Assembly: GCA_022393335.1 (NCBI GenBank)
Contig: JAJEKB010021035.1
Span: 783,813-847,812 of the forward strand
Origin: Macrotrachela quadricornifera
Taxonomy: Eukaryota; Rotifera; Eurotatoria; Philodinida; Philodinidae
Direction of reading: 5' to 3'
DNA length: 64,000 nt
Of the stretch, positions 44,750 through 58,700 are shown one piece after another. The notes beneath the pieces were generated by a model. It worked only from the letters and a program-made list of their open reading frames with translations, did no database searches and was not told the DNA's origin. The translations under genes were made by a program, and so were the position numbers. Numbering within the stretch: position 1 is the stretch's first letter; the number at the start of each line of letters is the position of its first letter.

Positions 44750-47320
44750 TAAACGATTTGGAATCAATTTTGACTTTTCTAAGGCTGATTTTTTTTAGTA
44801 TTTTTTTTTATATGAATAGTCTGTCTTATTTGAAAAACAGTTTTTTTTATAACAGATCTTTCTACTTTAGTAAAGACTATGACTTCAAATTCAATTGAAA
44901 AATGCACTATTTGTATCTTCTCCCATGTATATATATGTTCCTCTGCCATTGTCTTTCAATGCTATAATAGACTATATGATGTGTTAAAGTTTAAAAACAT
45001 AAACCATTTCGAAAAACTTCGACTAGGTTATGCGACGCTTCTATATCTTTCCATAAAATCTTCCTGATATCTAATCAAAAGATTTGAAGATATCTGATAT
45101 AGCCGCTAAAAACTCAAGATGATCTCATATGTCATTAAATACATCAAGATAATTTCGAAGCAGAAAATAAATACTTAATAACAGAACACAATATCCAATC
45201 ACTTATTCTTTTTACTGAATGTAAACCATTAGCGTTGTGAACTGGGTTAGGATTTAATCTAGATAGAGACTTATAGAGTCAGCTTTTTTGACTCCAAAGT
45301 TTCTTTTTAACGACTACTATGCCAACTTCGACTCCGAGAAACTCCGAATAGCTCAGACAGTTTGTAAGAGTGTGATATAAAGATCATGTATCGCAAACAC
45401 AGGACTCATTTATAGCTTTAATATCCGTAACTTAATCTTTAAATACTCAGTTGTTTTACTAAGAAAAGCAGATTATTCATAAGTGAAACCACCTACCTTT
45501 AAATTGACTGTTGCTGGTTGAGAATACGATTCTGAATGCGCAAAACCCCACATTTATCCGTCTGAAATTAAATTCTTTCAATGCTTCCACTGTTTGGACG
45601 ATTCTTTGACTAAGCAACAACAAGCAGATAAAGGAGACAGCTGTTGTATTTCAAATGACATTGTTATCTTTCATTGACTGTCGCTATACTATTAGTTTAC
45701 TAGATCATTCAGACGTTATAGTTGAGAGTTGATGCATCAAATTTTTCATTCCAAGTTTTACTAATAAATGATGTAACGAATATTATTGTTTATTCATTTG
45801 TAAATATGAAAAAATAATATTTTGTTTTCCATGAAAATGAAACACATCATATTGTGTGTAACAATTTTGACTCTAATTTCAACTCCGACGTTGAAAATTT
45901 GCATTTTTTTGACTTTCATTTCCTCTTCATCCTCCGAATCAAAGGTAAGTTTCAGAGTCGAATGCAGGCCTCTGAATTTAGGATATCGTAAACTATAGTC
46001 GTCATCCCACTTGTGGTCGATTGATTTGCTGTATTAGCTGTAGTAGTTGACATGAAATAAAGTTAACCTACAAGTTAAAATAAAGCAGGATAAACAAATC
46101 GATATTTATACCAAATACTAAAGGTTGATCATTAATCAATTTAATATCAATACACTATACCAAATGCTAGTTTAGGAGTTCCTTAAAAATCAGTTTCGAG
46201 TCAGATACAACTAATCTGGCTGAAATTTTCAGGATATTTGCAGCTTTAGCGAAGAAGCTATGGTAAAATTCTCAGCTCTCCATCATAAAGTTTGCGCGAG
46301 ATGTTTACTAAACAACGGTCAAAATTAGCTTATTCAATAGACAAAATTTTGCTGCCAAGGCTTGTGTAACATTGTTCTTTGTTTGAAAGGACGAGTCAAG
46401 ACACAGTGCATCAAAGAGGGATTACATGTTTAATGATTTCAAATACTCTCAAAACCTGAAGATATTTCTGCAGAAGTGTTTTTTACATAATAGTATAAAA
46501 GTTTATTCCAAAAACAGGATTCTTGGTGGTTGGTATTTTGATATACTCTTCCAAACAAAAAGAGAGCGAAACGTATCATATGAGTCTGAATGGAAAAATT
46601 TTGTTTGCACTTTAAAAAACCTTGAATTAAGAAAAAACAAAAAATCTTTTTCACCTTTTTGAAAAACGCTTGTTTGCGTGCAACATAAGGCGGGAATTAT
46701 CAGAAATTTTGAAAAAAAAGCACTAAAAAGAAATTCCATGACTTTTTAGAAAAATCCACATATAGCCTGTTTGTCTACGTATATATTTATGTTCAAACAT
46801 CTCTGGGGAAAAAAATTTTTTATGGGCAGAGCAGAAGTATCTTAATTCACCTTCGCTTTCATCATCGAATAAATTATCAATATTTCCAGTCTTGAAAACC
46901 TTATAACTTGTATTGATCTTCTCTTAATCAATTTAACTAATATTATGCTATGAACTATGGGAGAATGTACTTTTGGAAAAACTGATTTCGATTTTTTTCT
47001 TTCCATCGGCTTAATTTGTGCCGCATGTTGAGGAATATATTAATTACATTCTCGTACTTCAGCGTAGAAACGAATTGGATTTTAGGTCTTTAGAAAGGTT
47101 TAATAGTGGTTGTTATAAAAGAGCCATTGCATGTAAGCCACAATCGCAGCGACTTATTCGAGATTCTCAGATTTTGGTCGATCTTAGATATGTTGTAGAA
47201 GGAAGAATTTGGTGAGTTTTAGCGTAAGTTGGTTTAAAAATTATCGAATCCTTGATATTTTATGAGGATTTCTCAAAAAACCCAAAAGATGAAAATATTG
47301 AGAAATGAGGTTTCTAATGT
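44750..47320. other. no gene seen
   Basis: No confident coding sequence. Short frames on both strands overlap each other and match nothing recognisable. Scattered GACTCCGA motifs near 45300 and 45890-45960 hint at one more old repeat pair, without clear borders. Confidence 0.35.
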
Positions 47321-47323
47321 AAG

Positions 47324-48224
47324 TACAGCAGAGTGCAAAAAAACTTGCCGCTTCATTTATTGGTTTTCTCAAGCCATATCTGTCAAGTACATGGACAGAT
47401 TCTTCTGAAATTTCTACCGACGGTTAAATACATGTTATAGCCTGCACTAAGACCAAAACATCTCCAAAGGTATGGGTCCGTACTCTGAGAGATATCGCAA
47501 TTCAAGTGTCTGTCACTTTTCTACCATATCGAGTCCCCATCTCACTCTACCGGGGGTAATGTAATCGTTGAGCCGTGAAAAATCGTCTTCTTAGAGGAAG
47601 TCTCCGTCCATAGTGTCTAATAAAATGCAAATGAACTTCAATTACAAAACGTCTTAAAAACAAATATGATATCATGGTTTGTTCTACTTTCAGCACAAAT
47701 GGCGCTTCCACCCAATTTTCAAATCATCTTAATGAGGGCTTGTTCAATCGACTTGAAATTTTCGGAATAGATAGACGTCAGTTAGTAGATGAAACTTTGT
47801 TTCAAGTGAGCAATTCTCAAGACTTATCTTTAGGATTAAATAGAGCTCACTAGTTGAGAAAATGGTATCGAGTTTGTTTTCTGTCTGAAAAATCCAGAAG
47901 ACATCGTGTCAAGTTGAAACTTCGACTACAGAATCTTGATTCAAAAGGAGGTTCATGATTTCTACTTTTCTTCAAAACATACATTTTATGCTAGGACACA
48001 ATCCATGTGCATAGACAAAACGGCTCTAAGTTATGAGTGTATCGATGACAGCAGTGTCTACCGTTGTTTTAATTCAAGGGAGAACGAGCTAGTCATCGAT
48101 TAATATATTTGAATACTCTATCATATGTGCACCTCATATATAAGGAAAACTTTCGATATTCATCGTGTCCAATAGGATATTTTAATCAAATACTGACGGC
48201 AATTTTTTTGCACTTCACTCTATA
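47324..48224. mobile_element. non-autonomous Tc1/mariner-like element, about 900 bp
   Basis: The inverted ends TACAGCAGAGTGCAAAAAAA then CTTGCCG at 47324, and CGGCAATTTTTTTGCACTTC then ACTCTATA ending near 48224, have the GTGCAAAAA..TTGCCG form found in Tc1-like TIRs. A TA dinucleotide is at each tip. No transposase frame was found inside. Confidence 0.7.
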
Positions 48225-48229
48225 TCTCA

Positions 48230-49440
48230 AGAATGGCTAAGTAGACTAAGCTAAAATGTTGTACATACATATATCTTAGTATGTCACACTTACCATAAAA
48301 CTTTGGTCCGAAATTATAAGGCCATTGGGTTTTATGATTCATTCAATATTTGCAGAAATCCAGGTTTTTAGCAACTTTGATCGTCTGTACGTTTTCATTG
48401 AATTGAGATAGACGTCTAAAACTTTCGTCGCAAATAGAGCACTTGAAGGTGTATCTTTTATAAAAATTTCAGCATTCCAGATTGTTTGGTTTGTTCAAGA
48501 AAGTCTTCTGAAAAACAGGTTTTTCAAGATTGATTTTCTTCTAAGATACGATCAGTTTGCAGTTGATTTTCAGCACTTCAAAGTGCTATGCCTGGCCTGC
48601 AATCCTGTAAAAAAATCAGTGTGGGTTCTCCAAAAACGACTTGTAGGGATGGTTATCTTTGGAAGATCTTTATGAGGTAGATTTTTTTTGTATGGAACTT
48701 TGACGTTTAATTTCCAGTTTCGTTCCGCTTAGATCTAGTTAGTTTTTGATAGAGAACACAGTTGTCATATATTTTTCTCTCTATTCGAAATCTTTTTTAT
48801 GTAAATAAAAATCAAAATATTTTTATTTAATTAAACATTTGATATGAAATAATTTATCGTATTATTTTGTTCAAGTTCATTTTTTATTTTATTACAAATT
48901 GATTTTTCACGCCGAAGTATCGTTCAGATACCGCAAAAAAAAATTCTCCACTTTTCTATTCAAAATTCTTACAGTTTGATAAAACTTCGTGTGACGGTTT
49001 CAAATTTAATATTTGTTTAATGTTAAATAAGATGATTTTATCCAAAAATGATGTAACAACAGTGAAAAAGGCAGACATTGGATCTCAACAGGATGTGCTT
49101 CATTAAATGGGATACGCCGAACATGGAATTTGAAGTTTAAAATAACTTCGTTAGAAAAAGTACATTCATTATCCTTTCTGAGAGTGTTAAGAAGATAATC
49201 CGTGTACCCAAAACAGTTTATAGAACCTCTAATGTTGTCAATAATGGTTTAGAAATCGGTTTTATGCATCAAAGATACAGAAGACATTTCATTTAGTGGG
49301 AAGCAAATGAGAAGGTGCACATTTGATGCTGTATGAATAATTCATACGAAAGTAGCCTCATCATAAACGTTGGGTTTTCCCTTGTTTTAAGTTGAGTTGC
49401 GAAATATTGCATATAAACCCTCTTCCAGTTCGATTGACTG
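48230..49440. other. no gene seen
   Basis: AT-rich DNA without recognisable coding content or bordered repeats. Confidence 0.35.
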
Positions 49441-49443
49441 AAA

Positions 49444-49690
49444 TTAGGCATGCACCAGACCCGAGCTAGAGTTCGGAGTTTCGATCGAACGGCTAAAATT
49501 CAGGTTCCGGTTTCGATATTTTTCGAACATTATTAATTCTTTTTAAATGTCTTTAGTCCCTCAGATTGTGGACCACTTACGGTTATACATGTAAACTCAC
49601 CGTCGCCAATCTTAAACTCTTCCTTTGACTTCTAGTCTATTTTATCAAATGACCGAACCCGAACTCAAACGTTCCGGTTCGGTATGTCTA
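49444..49690. mobile_element. second copy of the TTAGGCATGCACC family
   Basis: Starts TTAGGCATGCACCAGACCCG at 49444 and contains TTCGG-type motifs on the left and ACCGAACCCGAAC on the right (about 49653). Its right end lacks the clean GTGCATGCCTAA tip, so it is truncated or diverged. Confidence 0.65.
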
Positions 49691-49726
49691 TAGAAATCTC
49701 GATGGAAGATTTTTATACGATATGAC

Positions 49727-50133
49727 AAGGAGGAACAACTGATTTCTACGTTAAAGACGTAAGAAATGATTGGATGACGTTCAAAAATGTTCGAAATAAT
49801 CAGAGATGGCTAAAACTCAATGACAATCACATGAAATCAACCGAAGTCATTGAAGACCACTAAAATCTCACTGTTAATGAGAGTAAAGCTGAAAAACTGA
49901 TTTCTGTTGGTTTCTAATGATTTTATAGATTTTTTCCACTTTTGACAATTTTCGATATTACATTGAATAGTTTTAATTTTTTTGTAATTTTTTGTCGTTT
50001 TTACCAATTTCTAATATTTCGCAATGATTTCTAACGATTTCTGATCGATTTAAAAAAAACTGATTTCGGCTAGTAGAAATCACGAGGAATGAATGGAAAT
50101 CACAGAAATCAAGATATCAGTTTGTTCCTCCTT
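49727..50133. mobile_element. MITE with AAGGAGGAAC ends, about 407 bp
   Basis: Inverted tips AAGGAGGAACAACTGATTTC at 49727 and CAGTTTGTTCCTCCTT ending at 50133. The interior is rich in GATTTCT motifs that repeat irregularly on both strands (for example near 49755, 49920 and 50030). Non-coding. Confidence 0.75.
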
Positions 50134-50869
50134 ATGATACGAAGAACATAATATTTGGAAATTAGTGTTAAAGATGGAACTTCTATTGCATGCATGATGA
50201 TCTATAGATATGTCACTTCTTGGAGCAAGACTAGTATAGTTTAGCATGACACAAAAAGTATAAAAAACTTTGGCAAAAATTATAGGATGGTGAGACCTTC
50301 ACTATGGAATAGTAAAATTCTTATACAGAAGACGAATATGTTCGATTCTAACATGTATATTGATATGTTGTTTTCTGTAGTTTCTATGAGAAACAAAGCT
50401 GAACGCACAGTATAAAAAAATCGTTTCGATGAAAACATACAATAATGTAGCCTTATATGCACGATGATAAATTCTGCAAGAGTTTATGAAAAGTTGCTTA
50501 TAGAACAAGCGTCTATTATTCTGTTTTTGTTTAACATAATACGGTGAATTGTACATGTTTTTCTTTTCGCAAAAATCAGATCATTGCGGAAAAAGCCCAG
50601 GAAAAAAATGTTGAATAAGAAAATGTCGAATGGAAAAAACAGAAAAAAAATTGTTGAAATGAGAACTTAAATAGAAAAGATGTTGCATAGAGAAGAATCT
50701 ATGCGATCTTGACAGGGCTTGAGCTTAGATTGATCTTACTCTGAAGAAACACTTAATACATATGACAAATTTAAGTGATTGTTTTTATTGCGACTGATTT
50801 TATTTAAAAAAGAAATTTTGATTTAATGAAAAAATTACAAGAAAAGAGTGAACTGTTCTTTATTGTAAC

Positions 50870-52262
50870 AAATGAGCCAAAAGTTTTGCAACAAAATGTC
50901 TGTTCAGTTTCGGCCTGCCTGAAACTTTTTTTGAGTAGTCAACAGCTATAGTTTATGACCAGAAGTTCATATTCTTTCTAAATATGGTCTTATAAGTTTT
51001 GTTTCAGGCTTTGTGCGAGAGTCGTGAGATAATCTGGGAAAGATCCAAGAAATTAATTTACATAAAAAAGTATTCAGTATGTTGTTGTATTTTAATTATT
51101 ATGATTCTAAACTAACTGACGAAACGAAGACGAAAAAAGTGGATCTTGATGGAGGCTACAGTGAATCCATCGATCTGTGCTCGAGTTCATTAGAATTTAG
51201 CATAATTTGAAAAATCTATAAGATCTTATATAATTCAGTGAACGACATTTGAATCCACCGTACTCCATCGAAAGCTGTTGATCTTAAATTAAAAAGGAAG
51301 TATGGATTCTATTGGAAATAAAGGTTAAGGGTGAAAGGTCATAAATCAAAGGTCAGCTGTCAGAAACAATGTTCAGTGATGAATTTTTCCGTTAGAGAAT
51401 GCTTAATTTCCACAAGTAAGCTTTTCCTAGTGGAAAAATCAAACTGGCAATTTTTCCTTCCCATGCACTTGATAACATACAGGTAACCAATCTACTCTAA
51501 TTCTGATGAATACCCATGGATTCTAGATCTTATCAGAACACGCGTTTTTCCTCTTGATTGAAACCTTTATTGTTATATTAACTTATACTAGAGAAGCTAC
51601 CCTACAAAATGCAACCTTTAAGAATTTTTTCTTTTACAACAAGGAATCTCAATTTTCGTGTTTTCTGAATCGTCGTTTTTCAAAAATCACCTTTTTGAAT
51701 AACAAGCTTTCACATATTAAGAACTTTCGAGAAATCTTCTAGAACTCTAATTTATAAAAAGTGATGGCTTAGTTCAATATCAGAGTTTGTAAGGTGTCCT
51801 CTCAACAAAATGACGGACTTCAATATATTTCATCACTTTCGGAAAGCGACACACACATCGTAGCAGAATCTGTTGTTTCATCATTTCAACTAATTTTCTG
51901 AGTATTTTGAAAGTTTCTTCCTAGCTCATGAACGAAAATCGATATGACATTTCTAAGTATATTCAAATACAACTCAGCAGTGTGATGATCATTTAGACTT
52001 TTTAGCTCTTTTGAACTACTTGCAAGCATGTCGAGACCGACAGACGCTTTTACTGAGAACTCCGATCAAATCTTTCATCCTAGTTAATTTTCTTGGCTTT
52101 TTTAAGCTTATCTCGCTGCTTTCGAATAAAGACTGAGACAAAATTTTAAAGCCCATATTCAGAAAGAGCTTAAAATTCTGATAACAAGTTGTAGCTTTTG
52201 ACTTGTTATAAAACACTTTCAGGCAAGCCGAAATATGGACCATCATTTTTTCTCAAAACTTT
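50870..52262. mobile_element. large inverted-repeat element, about 1.4 kb
   Basis: The left arm, about 50875-51075, and the right arm, about 52055-52260, are imperfect reverse complements over about 200 bp. Anchors: CGGCCTGCCTGAAACTTT against CTTTCAGGCAAGCCG, and ATTCTTTCTAAATATGGTCTTATA against a CCCATATTCAGAAAG stretch. The central 1 kb has no recognisable gene. Confidence 0.7.
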
Positions 52263-52269
52263 CGATTCA

Positions 52270-53810
52270 GATCTAATATTCTCCATTAAAAATACAAATA
52301 ATATATGGGTCAGATCTGAAACAAGGCCCTTCCAAGTTGGTCCCAAAACTATACTCGTTCAAGCCAAAGTTTGAACGAGTTTTGTTTATCAGGCTTAGAC
52401 TGGAATCGAGTTCAGCGAATCCTAATATTGAAGAATCTACTAATTACAACTTTATTCCTATAGTTACTACGAAAGTCACTTGAGAAATGTGTATAGTATG
52501 TTTTGAATCGGCTATTCAATAAGCATTGAAAAGTTTCATTGGGTAATAAGAGTAGGATTCAGGGTGTGAGTTCAAAATAATTTAATCAACTAGATTCGTA
52601 TCTAAAATATGTTCTACATACCAAATGTAGATTGGATTCAGAAATTTCGAATCCGGTGGAGTCTGTTAGCAGTACGTGACTTTAGTTTCCTTCACTTTTG
52701 ATAATTTTTACTACAATGATATGACTTTGCCACCTTCATCATCTTTGAATAATCAGTTCTTGTCAACATGAACTCTATAAAACAGTAAGAAAACAACAAT
52801 AAACACTTCAGTCACTCTTCCGTTATCATCAACACAGTATACAATTTCATGCTTATGTAAAATAAAAGTAAAGTACGATTAGTATTTAAACAAATTACAT
52901 TCAGATGCAGCATAGACAATATCATAAGAAAAATTATTAGTTTGTCTAATCGTCAATATGTACACTAATCATAAAAGTGAATTTTGACTGATTATTGCCA
53001 TGCACAATCAAATATCTAATAACGTCATGTATAAAACAAACATTGTTGATCGCGAAACTTTATTTTGAACACATCACTTTTGTATTTTTTTCTTAATTCT
53101 TATTTCTCTAATTGCATGTTCTTATTCTCTCTATGTTCTCTTTCTATATTTGTCTCTACAGTGTTTTCTGCTGTTCTTTTCGCTATTTTTATATTCAGTA
53201 CTTTTCTCTGTTGTTGATTGCATCATACTCGTAGCCTGAGCGAAGAAAATATCATATGCATATGATTTCTCATGTGTTTATGTGTCCACAGCTTACTCAG
53301 GTAACGAGATATCCTATCGAACTGATCCTTTCCGGTTGAACTTATATTTTACTCGTAAAAAGGACTCAAACTGTAGATGAACATTCTAAAAGAATTGCTC
53401 TCTTTAGATCTTTTTCTTAACACAAACACTATTGAGTTCCTAGCTTATTAACCCTCATATCAACACCTGTGATCTGCTCATCCTCCATACGATTTTTTCT
53501 AAACTTTTTTATACATAGCATTTGGAATTTGTCACTTCAGTTTGTATTTAGAGAGATGACACTAGAGCATACTAATAATTTACACCGATTCCAACTAGAC
53601 ATTGCTGATTCAAACTGCGAGATCAAAGTTTTATTTAAATGTATCTTTTTTCTGTAGAGTTTGTATGATCGCTAGGTAGTGATATGAAGGTTGACGGTCG
53701 CTTTCCCAAAAAAATCGTTTTTTTGAAAAAAAGTTTATAGGGGTGGGGACTCAAGGGTCTAGTTTTAAATTTTATAGAAATGACTTCCAGTTTCTAATTG
53801 TTTCTTTAAA
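52270..53810. other. no gene seen
   Basis: AT-rich. No recognisable coding sequence or bordered element. Confidence 0.35.
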
Positions 53811-53814
53811 ATTG

Positions 53815-54537
53815 ATGATAGACTCTATACTTCACCAGCAAAAAACCTAGTACTAAAATCACCAAGGGAAAAAATGCAAATTTGAAACTCACACCATCTA
53901 TTCAGCACCAAAAGATGCCGAAAATAGTGATAGTGCTCATAAAATTGGAGAATAAGATAAAAACTGAAGTTATACCTAGAAATGAGAGTGAGAATTTTTA
54001 AATTCGATTTTTTCCACCAAGACATCACTTTTCCGAGAAAATAACGATTTTTTTAAGAACTCGATTAAAAGTTTTCGGGGTTGATGTATCCGAATCTACA
54101 AGAGGTTTTTCAAAATTCTCAAGTTCGATTTTTTCGGTGAGGATAGTCCGTATTCGCGACAATAGGTAAAATATGTAAATCTTCACTGCATTGTCGAAAA
54201 TAAACTTTCCTAACTGAAAAAAAACCAGCTCAAGAATTTCGAAGAACCATTTATGAAGTCGGATACCTCAAGCCCGACACTTTTTGATCAAGTTCTATAA
54301 AAAATCGTTATCTTCTCAGAATAGTCTTGTCCTGATTGTAAAAGTCGAATTTGAAGCAATCTTAAACTCAATCATAATTGCCATCTTAATTTTCAGTTTA
54401 ATTCCAAATATATATGAGCATCTCAGCAATATTTTAGCACCATTTCGGCACTTTTTTACATAATTCGGTGCACTTATTCCCTTGAAAATCATAGTAAAAT
54501 TACGCAAAAATTATAATCACACTTGTAGATATCGTCT
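53815..54537. mobile_element. long imperfect palindrome, about 720 bp
   Basis: The two halves align as reverse complements over most of their length. Anchors: AACGATTTTTTTAAGAACTC (about 54043) against a TTCTATAAAAAATCGTT stretch (about 54292); GATGTATCCGAATCT against a GTCGGATACCTCA stretch; and CAAGGG near 53863 against CCCTTG near 54480. Centre about 54176. Arms of about 350 bp make it a foldback element or an inverted duplication. Confidence 0.7.
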
Positions 54538-54539
54538 CC

Positions 54540-55150
54540 TGCTACTACTCAAGTCGTTATTAGCAAACCACTCAATGAGATTGATCGTAAATTCTCGATC
54601 TCAAGCAATATAAACACATTTCATACTAGAATATGTAACTGATTCAGCAAAATATTTAAAAAAATGTTTCCGCTTTTTTCTTGAAACTAGTTTTTGCATA
54701 AACTATCAAATTCCGAACAAAATTTTTTTCAAATATAATCGGTTCTACTGAGCGACAGTTTTCTTTCTATTTAACCGATAGATACACTCTCTTTCAGATA
54801 TAGGAAAGAGATTTTTTATTTGATCGTTAATATCAGATAAATCGTAAGGTTTTCAGCTTTTGAAAGTTTTAATGATTCCCAACTAAAGCAACATAAAAAT
54901 TTAAAAGGTCCTTTCCCTCGACTGAAGTGCGGTAGCCTGAAGTATAGTGAATAAATCTGCGCGCACGTGGAGCCTCCATATGACACTTTAATACCTTGGT
55001 ATCTGAAAGAGGATAAGATCTGGAGCGATGGAAATTTTTTACAAAGGTACTTCTATGGCTCGAATATCTCCAGAAAGTTTCATCGATTTTTCATATACCG
55101 CAATGAAGATCGTTTTATGTGAGGCGCCTCCTCAAAGGATATTACAGTAA
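54540..55150. other. no gene seen
   Basis: AT-rich spacer between two palindromic elements. No coding frame or repeat recognised. Confidence 0.35.
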
Positions 55151-55157
55151 AAAGTCG

Positions 55158-55442
55158 GATTAGATAGTTTCAGTCAGAAACTTTGTCCTAAAATACATCT
55201 CACAATACTTAACATATCTCTCATAAATTCTAATAAAAAAAGAAGCTTCTCGTTTTTTTCGTGATAAAAAAACGTTTCACAAAAGCTTCTTTTCACAATA
55301 GATTCAAGAACATTCAACTGTTTTTTGAGTAGTCAAAATCTTAACAAGAAATCATTCATTCCGGCTGAAACTTTTTCTATATAATAAGAGCTGAGATATA
55401 TTTTAGGACAAAGTTTTAGATTGAAATTATTTGATTCTAATA
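55158..55442. mobile_element. short inverted-repeat element
   Basis: Arms 55158-55203 and 55391-55440 are inverted: ACTTTGTCCTAAAATACATC against GATATATTTTAGGACAAAGT. A smaller hairpin (AAAGAAGCTTCT and AGAAGCTTTTG-like) lies inside. The TTTTTTGAGTAGTCAA motif in it is shared with the element at 50870, which suggests a common family. Confidence 0.65.
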
Positions 55443-55717
55443 TCTAAAAATTCAGTAAAATAGTCAGAACTTGAAAAAGGAAGGTCTAGTAGTACAAATC
55501 CTCATATAATTATTATCTACATTTTATCTTCTACTTAAGAGCAGAAAATGAGCTGAAACGAATGTTAGTAATTAGATGTTGTCTGCCACTAATTAATCAA
55601 GAAAACGGCTAGTGCAACGATTTCTTTCAAGAAATTCCTGGACTACTAAAGATATATAATATTATGGTGCTATTAAAACTATATTTTCTTTTAGCTGCTG
55701 TTTCTATCTAGATAGAA

Positions 55718-58700
55718 ATGGATCGTATGGATGCAAATACACAAATAAACGAATCCTCGACTGTTGAGCAGCAAATACTTAATGATGTAAACGAAGGTTT
55801 AAACTCAACGTTGGACAGGCATAATGGTAAACCGATTAGTAATAGTACTGTTAATCGAGTAACGATGCATAGTGTTCGATGGACTCTGTATGTCTTTTTC
55901 TGTCAATATCAAACATGAATATATTACTTTTCACTAGGAAACAATGGTTCTGGTCAATATTAAAATCAAAAGGTTTTCCTGCCATTGCTTTTTTCATCTT
56001 TATGTGTCTTATTATGACTATCGGAATCTTGATAGTTTATTTTACTGCACCAAAATCATCAGGTATGTTCTTCTAATAGTTGAGTTTCAATTACTAAAAA
56101 CAGCACATGTTTTATTTGAGAGTAAGTCATCACTTAACTTAGCATTCTATTAATTTTGATCGATGCAGGGTGGAAAAAGTATAAGTATAAACGGGAAAAA
56201 AGCAAATATCTTACACATCTATGATATGTAACGTGTTATATTGAAATGTAAGTAGCGTATGTGAGGACTCGATAAGATCAGCATAAATTGCCTTAGCTAA
56301 TAGTAAAATAGGACCCCTATAAACAAAATATTGAAGTTCATTGTTTTCTCTTCAAATGGAAAACGATAATTGAAAATGAAATACTCATCATACTATTTGA
56401 AAAAACAGATTATCAAAAGAATATTTTGATTAAATAGAACCGATTCAAAAACCACTATCAACTAATAGTGGAAACGAACAATTAGATAATTATGAATCGA
56501 AACTGATAATCAATAGACATTCATCATTGAACTCTTCGTTTATTCTGACGCATGTGTGTGAAAAGTCTTGCATGGTGTATGTTAGTGACGATGAACAATA
56601 TAACAACCATTTTTACACACTCCCACTAGTTTGACAAAAGCACTGTATTTAATAGTTTCTCGATTTGAGATCATTGGAATTCTTTTTCGGTATAATACAA
56701 TCATGACTGATGACAAGTCACACGAAAAACTAAGAGTGAGAAGAACTAGACTATACACTGTAGTTAGTACAGTTCAATAACCTCACCAGGAATTCTAACA
56801 TGAGTTTGTCTCAATTTAACGAACTGAATGAGATTGTGTTAGAAAGCATTATGCTATTCATTAGCTGCATCTAATCGTAGTCGTTCAACAAAATTTGATA
56901 CTATTCTATAGAAACGAAGACCATCAAATATGACTATACACTAAGTTGCACTTAAGTAGTTAATTAGTGTTTATGTCATTTTTTTTAATTTTGTTCAGTT
57001 CTAAAGTGTGAGTTGAATTTCATACGAACAATTCAAAATCCAATTGAATATAATTATGGTCCACGATCTGTCGCGATTGGCGATTTTGATGACGACACTT
57101 GGTTAGATATGGTTGTTGCCAATTCGATCGCCAACAATATTGCTATTTATCTTGGTAATAGTAACGGCACTTTTTCCAAACAATTCGAGTATCCTACTGG
57201 AATTGGTTCTACTCCCAAAATAGTCTCTGTTGGCAATTTTAACAATGATTCTCTGTTGGATATTGTAGTCGCCAATTTTGGCACTAATAATATTGGTATA
57301 TTTATTGGCATTGGAAATGGATCTTTTACAAGCCAAGTAGAACATTCAACTGCATCATCTCGTCCCATTTCGATTATCGTAGCAGATTTTAACAATGATA
57401 AAGCATCTGATATTGCTACAGCTAACTATGGTACCCATAGTGTAAGCATATTCTATGGACATGGAAATGGAAATTTCTCGAGCCCAATTACATATTCAAT
57501 GGGCTATGATTCTCTTCCATTCTCACTGGCTGCTGGTGATTTCAATAACGACAACTATTTAGATCTTGCCATTGCTAATTATGGTACAAACAATGTGGGA
57601 ATACTTTTTGGTTATGCCAATAATACTTTTCAAAACCTGGTGATTCTTTCAACTGGCTACAATTCTCGTCCATCCTCAATTACTGCTGGTCACTTCAATG
57701 ACGATAATCTTCTTGATATTGCTGTCGCCAATTCTGGAACTAAAACAATAGGTGTATTTCGAAGCAAGGGCAATGGATCATTTGCAAATCAAACAATCTA
57801 TTCCATCGATCCCTCTTTTCCATACTCAATTGACGTTGGTGATTTTAATGACGATCATCGACTAGATATAGTTGTCACCAATATAGGCTCTAATAAAATA
57901 GGAATACTTCTTGGATATGGAGACGGCACCTTTGCAAGTTCCATAACGTATTTAACTGGATCTAATTCTTCTATCTCGTTTGGTGTAAGTGATTTCAACA
58001 AAGACAATCGACTGGATATTGTTGTCGTTAACAATGATACCGGTGCTCTAAATATCCTATTTGGTCATTTTGAAGACTTTTCAGATCAAATGACTTATCC
58101 AACTGGTGACTATCCACGGTCTGTAGCAATTGGTGATTTTAATAACGACACTCGACTAGATATCCTCGTTGCAAATTCAGATAGCGGTAATGTGAGTGTT
58201 CTTCTTGGATATGGAAATGGTTCTTTTGTAAATCAAATGACATATTCAACTGGTGTTACACCACGGTCTGTAGCCATTGGTGATTTCAATAACGACACTC
58301 GACTGGATATCGCTGTTGCGAATTGGGGTAGCAATGATGTAAGTGTTCTTCTTGGCTATGGAAATGGCTCCTTTGCAAATCAAATGACATATCGAACTGG
58401 TGTTAGTCCAAACTCTATAGCTATTGGTGATTTCAACAACGACACTCGNNNNNNNNNNGTTAGTCCAAACTCTATAGCTATTGGTGATTTCAACAACGAC
58501 ACTCGGCTAGATATCGTTGTTGCAAATGAGTTTAGTCATGATGTAAGTGTTCTTCTTGGACATGGAAATGGTTCTTTTGTAAATAAAATGTCATATTTAA
58601 CTAATCTTTGTCCCTCGTCTGTAGCTATTAGTGATATCAACAACGACAACCGACCAGATATCGTTGTTGCCAATCGGGTTAGCGATGATGTAAGTGTTCT

